Source of the DNA: Paracoccaceae bacterium | Lineage (GTDB): Bacteria; Pseudomonadota; Alphaproteobacteria; Rhodobacterales; Rhodobacteraceae | DNA: 5,917 bases | Direction: 5' to 3' | Assembly: GCA_002746395.1 (NCBI GenBank) | Contig: NVXA01000007.1 | Location: forward strand, 99,962-105,878 | The notes under the pieces: model-generated | Seen by the model: the letters and a program-made list of their open reading frames with translations, nothing else | Database searches by the model: none | What the model was told of the DNA's origin: nothing | Shown here: positions 1 through 5,917 of the stretch, piece by piece | How the letters are laid out: every line of letters begins with the position of its first letter | Numbering within the stretch: position 1 is the stretch's first letter | Made by a program: the position numbers and the translations under genes

Positions 1-2079
1 GACGAGGCGCGGACCCCGCTGATCATCTCCGGCCCAACCGAGGATAAATCCGACCTTTACGTCACCATCAACAAGCTTGTCCCTTCATTAACCGAAGAAC
101 ATTACGAGCTTGACGAGAAGACCCGCCAAGCCACCCTGACGGATGAGGGTATTGACGAAATAGAGGGTAAGTTGCACGCCGAAGGCCTGTTGCCCGAAGG
201 CCAGTCCATGTACGACCCCGAAAGTGCTACACTGGTGCATCACGTCAATCAGGCACTGCTGGCTAACAAGCTATTTATTAAGGACAAAGATTACATCGTT
301 AAGGGTCAGGACGTTATGCTGATTGACGAATTTACAGGCCGCATGATGACGGGCCGCCGCCTGTCCAACGGCTTGCACCAAGCACTTGAAGCCAAAGAAG
401 GCGTGGATATCCAGCCCGAAAATGTGACGCTGGCCTCCGTGACCTTCCAGAACTATTTCCGCCTTTACGAAAAGCTGTCCGGCATGACCGGAACCGCGCT
501 GACCGAAGAGGAAGAGTTCATGGACATCTATGGCCTCGGGGTCGTTGAAGTTCCGACGAACAAGCCGATTGCCCGCGACGACGAAGACGACCGCGTCTAT
601 CGTACGACCAAAGACAAACTGGACGCGATTGTCGAAATCATCAAAGAGTCTCAAGAAAAAGGCCAGCCGATGCTGGTCGGAACGACCTCGATCGAAAAAT
701 CCGAGCTGATCTCAACGCTGTTGAAAGATGCTGGCGTTCCTCACAACGTGCTAAACGCCCGTTATCACGAAAAAGAAGCCGAGATTATCGCCATGGCCGG
801 TGTGCCGGGTGCGATAACTATCGCGACAAACATGGCTGGCCGCGGAACCGACATTCAGCTGGGCGGTAACCTAGATATGCGTCTGGTTGACGAGCTAGAA
901 AAAGCCGGCGAAGACGCTGATGCCGTCGCCATTCGCGAACGCCTAGAGGCCGAAGTCGCGGCAGGTAAAGCCAAAGCATTGGAGGCGGGTGGCCTGTTCG
1001 TTCTAGCGACTGAACGCCATGAAAGCCGTCGCATCGACAACCAACTTCGCGGTCGCTCAGGCCGTCAGGGTGATCCGGGCCGCACCGTATTCTTCCTGTC
1101 GCTCGAAGATGATCTGATGCGGATTTTCGGATCCGACCGTTTGGATAAAATGCTCGACAAACTGGGTATGGACGACGGCGAGGCCATCATCCACCCGTGG
1201 GTGAACAAAGCACTCGAACGCGCGCAATCCAAGGTCGAGGCGCGCAATTTCGACATGCGTAAGAATGTGTTGAAATACGACGATGTGATGAACCAGCAGC
1301 GCAAAATGATCTTCTCGCAGCGCCGTGACATTATGGAATCCACCGACGAATCCGAAACAACACGCGAAATGCGCCACGACGTTGTTGATGATTTGGTAAG
1401 TAAACACATCCCGCCAAAAGCCTATCCTGATCAATGGGATACCGAAGGTTTACAAGAAGAGATTCGTAAGCATTTTGCCCTTGATTTACCCGTCGCAGCT
1501 TGGGCTGCCGAAGAAGGTGTTGACGAGGAAATCGTCACCGAGCGCCTTTACGACGAAGTTGATAAATCTATGGCACAAAAAGCCGTTAAGTACGGCGTCG
1601 ACACCATGCGACAGGTTGAAAAACAGATACTGTTACAAAGCATCGACAAAAGCTGGCGGGAACACCTGTTAACGATGGAACATCTACGCTCCGTTGTTGG
1701 GCTTCGTGGTTATGCACAGCGCGACCCGTTGAATGAGTACAAAACCGAAGCCTTCACCCTGTTCGAAAACCTGTTGAACGACCTGCGAACAACCGTGACC
1801 ACGCAATTGGCCCACGTCCAGATAATGACGCAGGAAGAACAACAAGCCATGATCGCCCAAATGCAGGCAGCCGCGGCAGCACAACAACAAGTGGCAGCAG
1901 GCGGAACACCTCCGACAGCCCCAAACGGAAACGCCTCGAAACCAGCAACTCAACCACCCGCAAGTTTGCCGCGCGGTATCGATCCTAACGACCCGGAAAC
2001 ATGGAAAAGCCTTGGCCGAAACGAGCAATGCCCGTGTGGTTCTGGCAAGAAATACAAGCATTGCCACGGTAAGGTATAA
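1..2079 (+). CDS. secA: SecA preprotein translocase ATPase, 5'-truncated by window edge
   Basis: SecA is the cytoplasmic ATPase motor that pushes unfolded preproteins through the SecYEG channel. The reading frame is open from base 1, where it reads [11 protein letters not shown], the Walker B/DEAD-variant motif found near residue 209 of E. coli SecA. About 208 N-terminal residues, including Walker A, therefore lie outside, and 692 residues are visible, matching the usual total of about 900. Visible in order (window residue numbers): the preprotein cross-linking region with IDEFTGR (108-114); GMTGTA (161-166); TNMAGRGTD (276-284), helicase motif [20 protein letters not shown] (338-356), motif VI with its arginines; the helical scaffold and two-helix finger region around W552 and GYAQRDP (570-576); a Gln/Ala/Pro-rich flexible linker (about 611-676); and a C-terminal SEC-C zinc motif with C677, C679, C688 and H689, which in studied SecAs binds zinc and SecB. 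All motifs are intact, so it should be functional. A methionine or TTG inside this frame (such as base 172) is not the start. Confidence 0.98.
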   Translation, partial: DEARTPLIISGPTEDKSDLYVTINKLVPSLTEEHYELDEKTRQATLTDEGIDEIEGKLHAEGLLPEGQSMYDPESATLVHHVNQALLANKLFIKDKDYIVKGQDVMLIDEFTGRMMTGRRLSNGLHQALEAKEGVDIQPENVTLASVTFQNYFRLYEKLSGMTGTALTEEEEFMDIYGLGVVEVPTNKPIARDDEDDRVYRTTKDKLDAIVEIIKESQEKGQPMLVGTTSIEKSELISTLLKDAGVPHNVLNARYHEKEAEIIAMAGVPGAITIATNMAGRGTDIQLGGNLDMRLVDELEKAGEDADAVAIRERLEAEVAAGKAKALEAGGLFVLATERHESRRIDNQLRGRSGRQGDPGRTVFFLSLEDDLMRIFGSDRLDKMLDKLGMDDGEAIIHPWVNKALERAQSKVEARNFDMRKNVLKYDDVMNQQRKMIFSQRRDIMESTDESETTREMRHDVVDDLVSKHIPPKAYPDQWDTEGLQEEIRKHFALDLPVAAWAAEEGVDEEIVTERLYDEVDKSMAQKAVKYGVDTMRQVEKQILLQSIDKSWREHLLTMEHLRSVVGLRGYAQRDPLNEYKTEAFTLFENLLNDLRTTVTTQLAHVQIMTQEEQQAMIAQMQAAAAAQQQVAAGGTPPTAPNGNASKPATQPPASLPRGIDPNDPETWKSLGRNEQCPCGSGKKYKHCHGKV

Positions 2080-2095
2080 ATTAGGCAAAGTGATT

Positions 2096-2117
2096 CGTGA
2101 GATTCACGTTTGTGTTT
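2096..2117 (+). terminator. Weak terminator-like hairpin after secA
   Basis: Seventeen bases after the secA stop codon, CGTGA (2096-2100) and TCACG (2104-2108) form a perfect 5-bp stem with a 3-base loop, followed by the T-rich tract TTTGTGTTT (2109-2117). Position and T-tract fit an intrinsic terminator. The stem is short and only moderately GC-rich and the T-tract is interrupted, so it may be inefficient or fortuitous. Confidence 0.35.
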
Positions 2118-2193
2118 CATGTAGTTATGAGGAATGCTTAATATTTCGAGTTTCGGAGGTTGTAGTTACCCGTTAAGCGTGTGCCCACAATCC

Positions 2194-2251
2194 ACAGCCC
2201 CCCTACATATGGCGATTCACGGTTCGAATGCTCGCAAATGTTGGGGGGTGT
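2194..2251. repeat. 58-nt imperfect inverted repeat (C6/G6 hairpin)
   Basis: CCCCCC (2198-2203) pairs with GGGGGG (2243-2248). Inward, after a T/T mismatch, ACAT (2205-2208) pairs with ATGT (2238-2241). Further in, GCG (2212-2214) pairs with CGC (2233-2235), and ATTC (2215-2218) with GAAT (2226-2229) with a 3-base bulge, closing a 7-base loop (2219-2225). Outward, ACA (2194-2196) pairs with TGT (2249-2251) with one bulged G. This totals about 20 base pairs. No T-run follows on either strand, so it does not look like an intrinsic terminator. It could be a structured small RNA, a 3' or 5' leader element, or a DNA-level cruciform or protein site; function is unknown. The pairing is seen directly, its importance is inferred. 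Confidence 0.4.
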
Positions 2252-2342
2252 TGCACTATTATCTCAAGTTTTAATCATCTTGCCACAATTATGTGCTATT
2301 TGCCGTGTATTAAGCTAAAGTGATTATTGTATTGTTAAGTGT

Positions 2343-2371
2343 TTGTAACTCGTATCCCAGTATCTTTTACT
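2343..2371 (+). promoter_or_regulatory. Weak sigma-70-like promoter candidate for the exported-protein gene
   Basis: TTGTAA (2343-2348) is separated by 17 bp from TTTACT (2366-2371). Each hexamer matches 4 of 6 consensus bases, and transcription would start about 20 bases before the proposed TTG start codon. The surroundings are AT-rich, so chance matches are likely. It is listed as the best-spaced pair I could find rather than as a confident promoter. Confidence 0.2.
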
Positions 2372-2388
2372 AAATTTAATATATCTAT

Positions 2389-2393
2389 AGGTG
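2389..2393 (+). promoter_or_regulatory. Ribosome-binding site AGGTG that favours the TTG start
   Basis: AGGTG lies 4 bases before TTG 2398. The first downstream in-frame ATG codons (2419 and 2425) have no purine-rich sequence at a suitable distance. This is the main reason for choosing the TTG. An in-frame TAA at 2377-2379 limits any upstream extension. Confidence 0.4.
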
Positions 2394-2397
2394 CGTC

Positions 2398-4734
2398 TTG
2401 TTTTCTAACGACCGTTTCATGACTATGGCTACTGGGCTGGTGCTGGCTATTGCTGTCGGCACTATGGCGCAGAATAGTAAGTCTTTAATGGCATTTTTCA
2501 CTGGCGGGGACATCTCCATCGGTAACGATGACCAGTTCACGGTCCGCGCTGGTAACGCACAGGTGCTGGACGTCCTTGCAAATGATTCCCAGACGGGCGA
2601 CATCACCATCGTCGCACAACCTAGCTGTGGATCGGTTCAGACAAGTGCTGGTGGTATGCTTGAATTTATCAATTCCGAAAGCTGTTCGGGCAATGTGAGC
2701 TTCACATACTGCGTCCCCGCCGAAGGAATCTGCCAACCTTTCGAGGTCGCACTCAATGTGATCAGCGTTGCCGATCCTGTCGCGACGACCAATACACAGG
2801 TAGTATCTGTAGCACCACAGCCAACAGAAACCGCCGCGACGCCGCGGTCCGATTCGGCACCCAATGCATACACTCTAGGCGATCGCCTGACCGCTGGCCA
2901 AATTCTGGTAAGCGAAGAAGACAACGACGTTGCCGTTTCCGGTTTTGGCGCAAGCCGCAGCCCGGCCTTGTTCGCACCTGACATGGAAGAGTTAATTCAG
3001 CCACAAGAAACCGTAGCAACGCTTCGCCGTTCAGTTGAGGTGATCGCGCCGTCGCGCATTGATCAAGACCAAAACATCCAAACACAAACCAGTGCCACGC
3101 CAACAAGGGTTGAAACCGTTACAAACACCCAGCAAGACAGCGTCCCACTCGGGACAGAGGCCTCGCCCGCCGTTGCATTTTTCACTCCAAGCCAGCCGCA
3201 GCTAACACGGCCATCAGGTTTGACGCCCGTTTTCTCTACACCTGAAGCTTCAGGTGCAGCCTTTGCGCGCGCACCAGAAGTTAACAGCAGCGCACCGACA
3301 CAAACGGCCAGTACGAACGCGGCCGAATCTAACGTCCAAACACCCGCTGTTGCGGGCTTTGGGAACACAGAAATCACGACTACTGCGATGGTTGCACCCA
3401 CTTCCAACGTTGATCCGGTCAACGCCGATACAACAACTACACCGGTTGGCAACATCCTGATTGCATCCGGCTTTGATGCGAGCGGCCGTAATGACAGCAA
3501 CATTCTGGCAACCGCGTCCACTAATGTTGGTCCTGATGCAACACCAATAACAGGTGATAGCCCTGCTTTGATCGCGTCCGCCGAAGCGCGGATTGAAGTT
3601 GGTCCGGATGTTGTTTCCGCAGCGCCAAATGGCCTCGCGTTCGAAGAAACTACTATTGATAACCTAGTAGCCTCAATCGCGAATGATCCCGGGTATCTGG
3701 CAGCCGTAACGGCTTCCGGCGATGTATTGGTACAACAACCTACACCTGATGCGACCACCAATCCGGAAAGCCAGACAGCCAGCATTGGCCCAATAAGTAT
3801 TAATGCCGCTGATCCGGCGGATAGCTCCGATATCGTAGTCGAAATGGCCGCGCAAATCCTGCTGCCATCTCCGCAACTTAACAACTCCCTTACTCGCTTT
3901 ATCCAGCCGACACCGGAAACCGACGCCTTGTTAAGCGACACGCTATTTTCCGCTGACCTTGAAGTATCAGCACCACCTTCAACAGACCCCGTCGAAGTTG
4001 CCTCGATTACACCAGTTGTTGCGCCGACAGAAAATCTGGATGATGTCGCTTCGGCATGTGACGTCCGCATGAGCGCCTCCGCTCGTCCCGGCGCAACAAT
4101 TGCGCTATTCATATCTTCACTGTGTCGCGCAAATCAGGTTGTAACGCTCTCGCACGCGGGTTTCTCGTTCTCTGAACGTACGGATGATCGCGGCGTGCTA
4201 TCGGCAGTAATTCCGGCCTTCACAAGCCTTGCGACCGTTGATGTAATTTTTGAAGACGGTGTGACTGCTTCCGCACAAATAACCCTTCGCGATGCATCGG
4301 AACTTGAGCGCCTGGCGATTGTCTGGTCAGCACCAGTTAACCTCGACCTTCACGCTTTTGAGGGTAACGCGACCGAGAATTCCGAAGGCCACATCTGGGC
4401 AAACAACCAGCGCACCTACCGCGACACGCTAATTGGCGGCGGTGGGTTCCTTGAAACCTTCGGCGACCCGTCAATTGAGGGGGGCAGCATGGCCGAAGTT
4501 TACAGCCTGCCAACCAGCCGCATTCGTCGACAAACATCCGTCAATCTTGATTTGCGGATTAACAATATCGACGCGTATTGCGCACAACCAATGGCGTTGC
4601 GTACAATTCGTTCCGAGAACGGCGGTCAGATCACGAAACGCGAGTTTAACCTGCGCCTACCACAATGTGGCATCGCATCAGGCGGTTTAATCTTGGAAGA
4701 TTTCGTGGAAAATATCGGCGTCGCCAGCAACTAA
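2398..4734 (+). CDS. Exported or membrane-anchored Ig-like domain protein with long Thr/Ala/Pro-rich linker, function unknown
   Basis: I do not recognise a named gene. The 778-residue product has four parts. (a) A hydrophobic stretch at about residues 11-24, after R6, acts as a signal peptide or anchor; VGTMA-QN is a possible cleavage point, and no lipobox cysteine is present. (b) Residues about 42-125 resemble the bacterial Ig-like/cadherin-like Big_9 family: NDD at the start, VLDVLANDS (56-64), a central FTYCV (102-106) and a closing hydrophobic strand. C77, C96, C105 and C112 lie here. (c) Residues about 126-550 are low-complexity, rich in Thr, Ala, Ser, Pro and Val, lack Cys, and are probably disordered. 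(d) Residues about 553-778 are beta-rich with C554, C576, C728 and C757, including VNLDLHAFE (647-655), which loosely recalls YfaP/DUF2135-type 'DLDLH' domains, then GGGGFLETFGDP (680-691). I have an unverified impression of similar C-terminal regions in rhodobacterial hypothetical proteins. An envelope location is inferred from these features. It follows secA by 318 bp and converges on radC. The TTG start is likely but not certain; ATG 2419 would shorten the N-terminus by 7 residues and keep the hydrophobic segment. Confidence 0.85.
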   Translation: MFSNDRFMTMATGLVLAIAVGTMAQNSKSLMAFFTGGDISIGNDDQFTVRAGNAQVLDVLANDSQTGDITIVAQPSCGSVQTSAGGMLEFINSESCSGNVSFTYCVPAEGICQPFEVALNVISVADPVATTNTQVVSVAPQPTETAATPRSDSAPNAYTLGDRLTAGQILVSEEDNDVAVSGFGASRSPALFAPDMEELIQPQETVATLRRSVEVIAPSRIDQDQNIQTQTSATPTRVETVTNTQQDSVPLGTEASPAVAFFTPSQPQLTRPSGLTPVFSTPEASGAAFARAPEVNSSAPTQTASTNAAESNVQTPAVAGFGNTEITTTAMVAPTSNVDPVNADTTTTPVGNILIASGFDASGRNDSNILATASTNVGPDATPITGDSPALIASAEARIEVGPDVVSAAPNGLAFEETTIDNLVASIANDPGYLAAVTASGDVLVQQPTPDATTNPESQTASIGPISINAADPADSSDIVVEMAAQILLPSPQLNNSLTRFIQPTPETDALLSDTLFSADLEVSAPPSTDPVEVASITPVVAPTENLDDVASACDVRMSASARPGATIALFISSLCRANQVVTLSHAGFSFSERTDDRGVLSAVIPAFTSLATVDVIFEDGVTASAQITLRDASELERLAIVWSAPVNLDLHAFEGNATENSEGHIWANNQRTYRDTLIGGGGFLETFGDPSIEGGSMAEVYSLPTSRIRRQTSVNLDLRINNIDAYCAQPMALRTIRSENGGQITKREFNLRLPQCGIASGGLILEDFVENIGVASN

Positions 4735-4770
4735 TCCCGTTATAACAGCCCTAAGCTGCGAAAGCTGGCG
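4722..4770. repeat. Inverted repeat across the convergent gene junction, possible two-way terminator
   Basis: CGCCAGC (4722-4728), in the last codons of the 778-residue gene, is perfectly complementary to GCTGGCG (4764-4770), in the last codons of radC. The 35-base interval contains both stop codons and the palindrome GTTATAAC (4739-4746). The geometry would suit bidirectional termination for two genes with 5 bp between them, but there is no T-run after either arm and the loop is long, so chance is a real alternative. Confidence 0.25.
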
Positions 4771-5504
4771 TCTGTCGCTTGCCCGATAATCACATGGTCA
4801 TGCAGGGTTATACTCAGCACGCCTAACGCATCATCAACCCGTTTGGTCATGGCAATATCCGCATCCGAGGGCGTCGGGTCACCCGACGGATGGTTATGCA
4901 CCAGTATCAGTGCGGAGGCATTCAGTTCCAACGCCCGCTTCGCCACTTCGCGCGGGTAAACCGGCACATGGTCAACCGTGCCTCTGGCCTGCTCCTCATC
5001 CGCGATCAGGATGTTTTTGCGATCTAGATAGAGAATACGAAACTGCTCTGTTTCGCGATGCGCCATGGAAATCTTGCAGTACGCCATCAGACTGGACCAC
5101 GAGGTCAGCGCGTTCTGCCCCATAACCCGCGCCTGCCCAAGGCGATGCGCCGCCGCCTCGACTATCTTTAATTCCTGCACCACCGCATCCCCAACACCGT
5201 CGATGCGCCGTAACCGCGACGCCGGTGCGGAAATCACGCGATTAAAATCCCCAAACTCCGCCAGCAAGGTTTTTGCCAAAGGCTTAACATCGCGTCGCGA
5301 AATCGCACGAAACAGCAATAATTCAAGTAATTCATAGTCCGCCAACGCTGTGGTTCCGGCTTTCATAAACCTTTCCCGCAAGCGTTGGCGATGATTAACG
5401 AAATGCGGTTTTCCTGGAAGGGGATGTACGGCCGCAACTTCGAAATTTGGTAACAATCCCGAAACCGGTGCTTCTGCAAAACAATTGTCGAACTTGTCAC
5501 TCAT
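4740..5504 (-). CDS. radC: RadC family JAMM/MPN-domain protein
   Basis: The 254-residue product is a full-length RadC/UPF0758 protein. The N-terminal helical domain shows YELLELLLFRAISRRDVKPL (57-76) and a helix-hairpin-helix-like IDGVGDAVVQELKIV (101-115). The C-terminal MPN/JAMM domain carries IADEEQARGTVDHVPVYPRE (167-186) and the metal-binding signature HNHPSGDPTPSDAD (203-216), in which H203, H205 and D216 would bind zinc with S213 conserved; E153 is the probable partner glutamate. The family was named for DNA repair, but the original E. coli radC allele proved to affect recG, and RadC's biochemical role remains uncertain; in some naturally competent bacteria it is induced with competence genes. 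The ATG at 5504 is preceded by AAGG four bases upstream, and the next in-frame ATG (M47) would cut into the domain. It lies 35 bp downstream of map on the same strand, probably in one operon, but with its own CtrA-type box upstream. Residues 1-35 are variable and look family-atypical or disordered. Confidence 0.96.
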   Translation of the reverse strand: MSDKFDNCFAEAPVSGLLPNFEVAAVHPLPGKPHFVNHRQRLRERFMKAGTTALADYELLELLLFRAISRRDVKPLAKTLLAEFGDFNRVISAPASRLRRIDGVGDAVVQELKIVEAAAHRLGQARVMGQNALTSWSSLMAYCKISMAHRETEQFRILYLDRKNILIADEEQARGTVDHVPVYPREVAKRALELNASALILVHNHPSGDPTPSDADIAMTKRVDDALGVLSITLHDHVIIGQATDASFRSLGLL

Positions 5505-5520
5505 GCCACCTTAATGGCAT
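5503..5520 (-). repeat. Perfect 6-bp inverted repeat enclosing the radC ribosome-binding site
   Basis: Read on the radC strand, ATGCCA (5520-5515) and TGGCAT (5508-5503) are exact complements around the 6-base loop TTAAGG (5514-5509). The loop contains the AAGG ribosome-binding sequence, and the A and T of the radC start codon (5504-5503) form the end of the 3' arm. The mRNA hairpin could therefore limit access to the start codon. The pairing is seen directly; a regulatory effect is inferred. Confidence 0.4.
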
Positions 5521-5528
5521 CAAAGTGG

Positions 5529-5543
5529 TTAATGACTGGTTAA
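5529..5543 (-). promoter_or_regulatory. CtrA-type box TTAA-N7-TTAA upstream of radC
   Basis: TTAA (5529-5532), seven bases, then TTAA (5540-5543) is an exact match to the CtrA binding consensus of alphaproteobacteria. On the radC strand it lies in ATTAACCAGTCATTAACCA, two copies of ATTAACCA one helical turn (11 bp) apart, each sharing the first seven bases of the known TTAACCAT form. It fills most of the 35-bp map-radC gap and overlaps the map stop codon. Its centre is about 32 bases before the radC ATG. If CtrA bound over a -35 element here, transcription would begin almost at the start codon, so its mode of action is unclear. Confidence 0.5.
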
Positions 5544-5917
5544 TCCGTCCACGTCGGATGGAATTTATTTGCAGGCGACAGCGTAAATATTTCGCAGCCA
5601 TCCTCCGTCACACCAATCGAGTGTTCGAATTGCGCCGACAAGGACCGGTCCCGCGTCACGGCCGTCCAGTCATCCGCCAGAACTTTAGTATCAGGCCGCC
5701 CCAGATTAACCATCGGTTCAATGGTAAAAAACATCCCCGGTTCCAACACTGGCCCCGTTCCCCAGCGGCCATAATGCAGCACGTTTGGCGCCGAATGAAA
5801 TACCCGCCCCAGCCCGTGACCGCAGAAATCCCGCACCACAGACATCCGTTGCTTTTCAACATACCGCTGGATTGCCGCACCAATATCCCCAAAGGTATTG
5901 CCCGGTTTCACCTGTTC
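5540..5917 (-). CDS. map: Type I methionine aminopeptidase, 3' part, cut by window edge
   Basis: Methionine aminopeptidase removes the initiator methionine from nascent proteins, a dimetal reaction in the cytosol. The frame is open to the right edge of the window, so the 125 residues seen are only the C-terminal half of an enzyme usually about 250-270 residues long. Reading from the edge, the frame starts EQVKPGNTFGDIG; the GTG at 5911 is an internal valine, not the start. Conserved features (window residue numbers): CGHGLGR (32-38) with metal ligand H34, equivalent to E. coli H171; FHSAPNVLHY (40-49) with H41, equivalent to H178; GMFFTIEPMV (61-70) with metal ligand E67 (E204); and FEHSIGVTEDG (97-107) with E98 (E235). 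The two aspartate ligands lie outside. It is followed by radC on the same strand after 35 bp, an arrangement I would expect in Rhodobacterales and probably co-transcribed. Its TAA stop codon is part of the CtrA-type box. Confidence 0.97.
   Translation of the reverse strand, partial: EQVKPGNTFGDIGAAIQRYVEKQRMSVVRDFCGHGLGRVFHSAPNVLHYGRWGTGPVLEPGMFFTIEPMVNLGRPDTKVLADDWTAVTRDRSLSAQFEHSIGVTEDGCEIFTLSPANKFHPTWTD

Larger units (their letters stand above)
2080..2397. other. 318-bp intergenic region between secA and the exported-protein gene
   Basis: This stretch is clearly richer in A and T than its flanks, above all from about 2255 onward. I see a short terminator-like hairpin right after secA, a larger imperfect hairpin at 2194-2251, a weak promoter-like pair at 2343-2371 and a ribosome-binding site at 2389-2393, each listed separately. 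The octamer GATTCACG occurs twice (2101-2108 and 2214-2221). GATTC, a match to the GANTC site methylated by CcrM in alphaproteobacteria, occurs at 2092, 2101 and 2214. No tRNA fold or convincing gene was found. The only open frame of note is a 46-codon one, described among the rejected items. Confidence 0.8.

Noticed and set aside
271..2088. Minus-strand and alternative-frame open frames across secA
   Set aside because: The + strand frame carries every diagnostic SecA motif continuously to the SEC-C tail, so overlapping frames are shadows.
2190..2200. Possible DnaA box on the minus strand (TGTGGATTG-like)
   Set aside because: It is only a partial match to the TTATCCACA consensus, stands alone and is not near any replication gene.
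2221..2236. GGTTCGAAT, resembling a tRNA T-loop
   Set aside because: The flanking bases do not form the required 5-bp T-stem and no acceptor, D or anticodon arms are found around it.
2134..2274. A 46-codon + strand open frame (ATG 2134 to TAA 2272-2274) with four cysteines, preceded by GAGGA
   Set aside because: The ribosome-binding-like GAGGA abuts the ATG with almost no spacer, the product resembles nothing I know, and the frame runs through the 2194-2251 hairpin, which better explains the sequence constraints. Conservation in relatives could revive it.
2310..2340. Two TTAAG elements (near 2310 and 2335) as a possible second CtrA site
   Set aside because: They are about 25 bp apart, not the 11 bp centre-to-centre of TTAA-N7-TTAA, and lie in AT-rich DNA where TTAA is common.
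3063..4112. A 349-codon open frame on the minus strand inside the exported-protein gene
   Set aside because: It lies opposite the low-complexity linker, where Ala, Thr, Ser and Pro codons rarely yield antisense stops. Its product is low-complexity Ala/Ser/Val/Gly with no recognisable domain, while the + strand frame has coherent domains at both ends.

Overview
The window looks like chromosomal core DNA from an alphaproteobacterium, most likely of the Rhodobacterales (roseobacter) type. This rests on the style of the SecA, RadC and MetAP proteins, the moderate GC content, and a perfect CtrA-type TTAA-N7-TTAA box upstream of radC. No genus is claimed. No mobile elements, CRISPR arrays, tRNAs or rRNAs were found.

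Layout, left to right: (1) the 3' three quarters of secA on the + strand, entering the window at the Walker B/DEAR motif of the first nucleotide-binding domain and ending in a zinc-binding SEC-C tail; (2) a 318-bp AT-richer intergenic region with a weak terminator-like hairpin just after secA, a compact 58-nt imperfect hairpin built on a C6/G6 pairing, and a weak candidate promoter; (3) a 778-codon + strand gene, apparently starting at TTG, for an unnamed exported or membrane-anchored protein. It has an Ig-like (Big_9-type) domain, about 430 residues of Thr/Ala/Pro/Ser-rich linker without cysteine, and a cysteine-containing beta-rich C-terminal region; (4) convergent to it with only 5 bp between the stop codons, radC on the - strand; (5) upstream of radC and co-directional with it, the 3' third of map (type I methionine aminopeptidase), cut by the window edge.

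Functional picture: secA drives export through SecYEG, and map trims the initiator methionine of nascent chains; these are housekeeping genes. RadC is a JAMM-fold protein of uncertain role that is tied to competence in some bacteria. The radC start region is the most regulated-looking spot: two TTAACCA half-sites sit one helical turn apart in the 35-bp map-radC gap, and an exact inverted repeat puts the ribosome-binding site in a loop and part of the AUG in a stem. The 778-residue protein is the least described gene; its eight cysteines are confined to the two terminal domains, four in each, as expected for a disulfide-bonded periplasmic or cell-surface protein. I see no clear new multi-gene system; the notable points are this protein, the radC control region and the intergenic hairpin.
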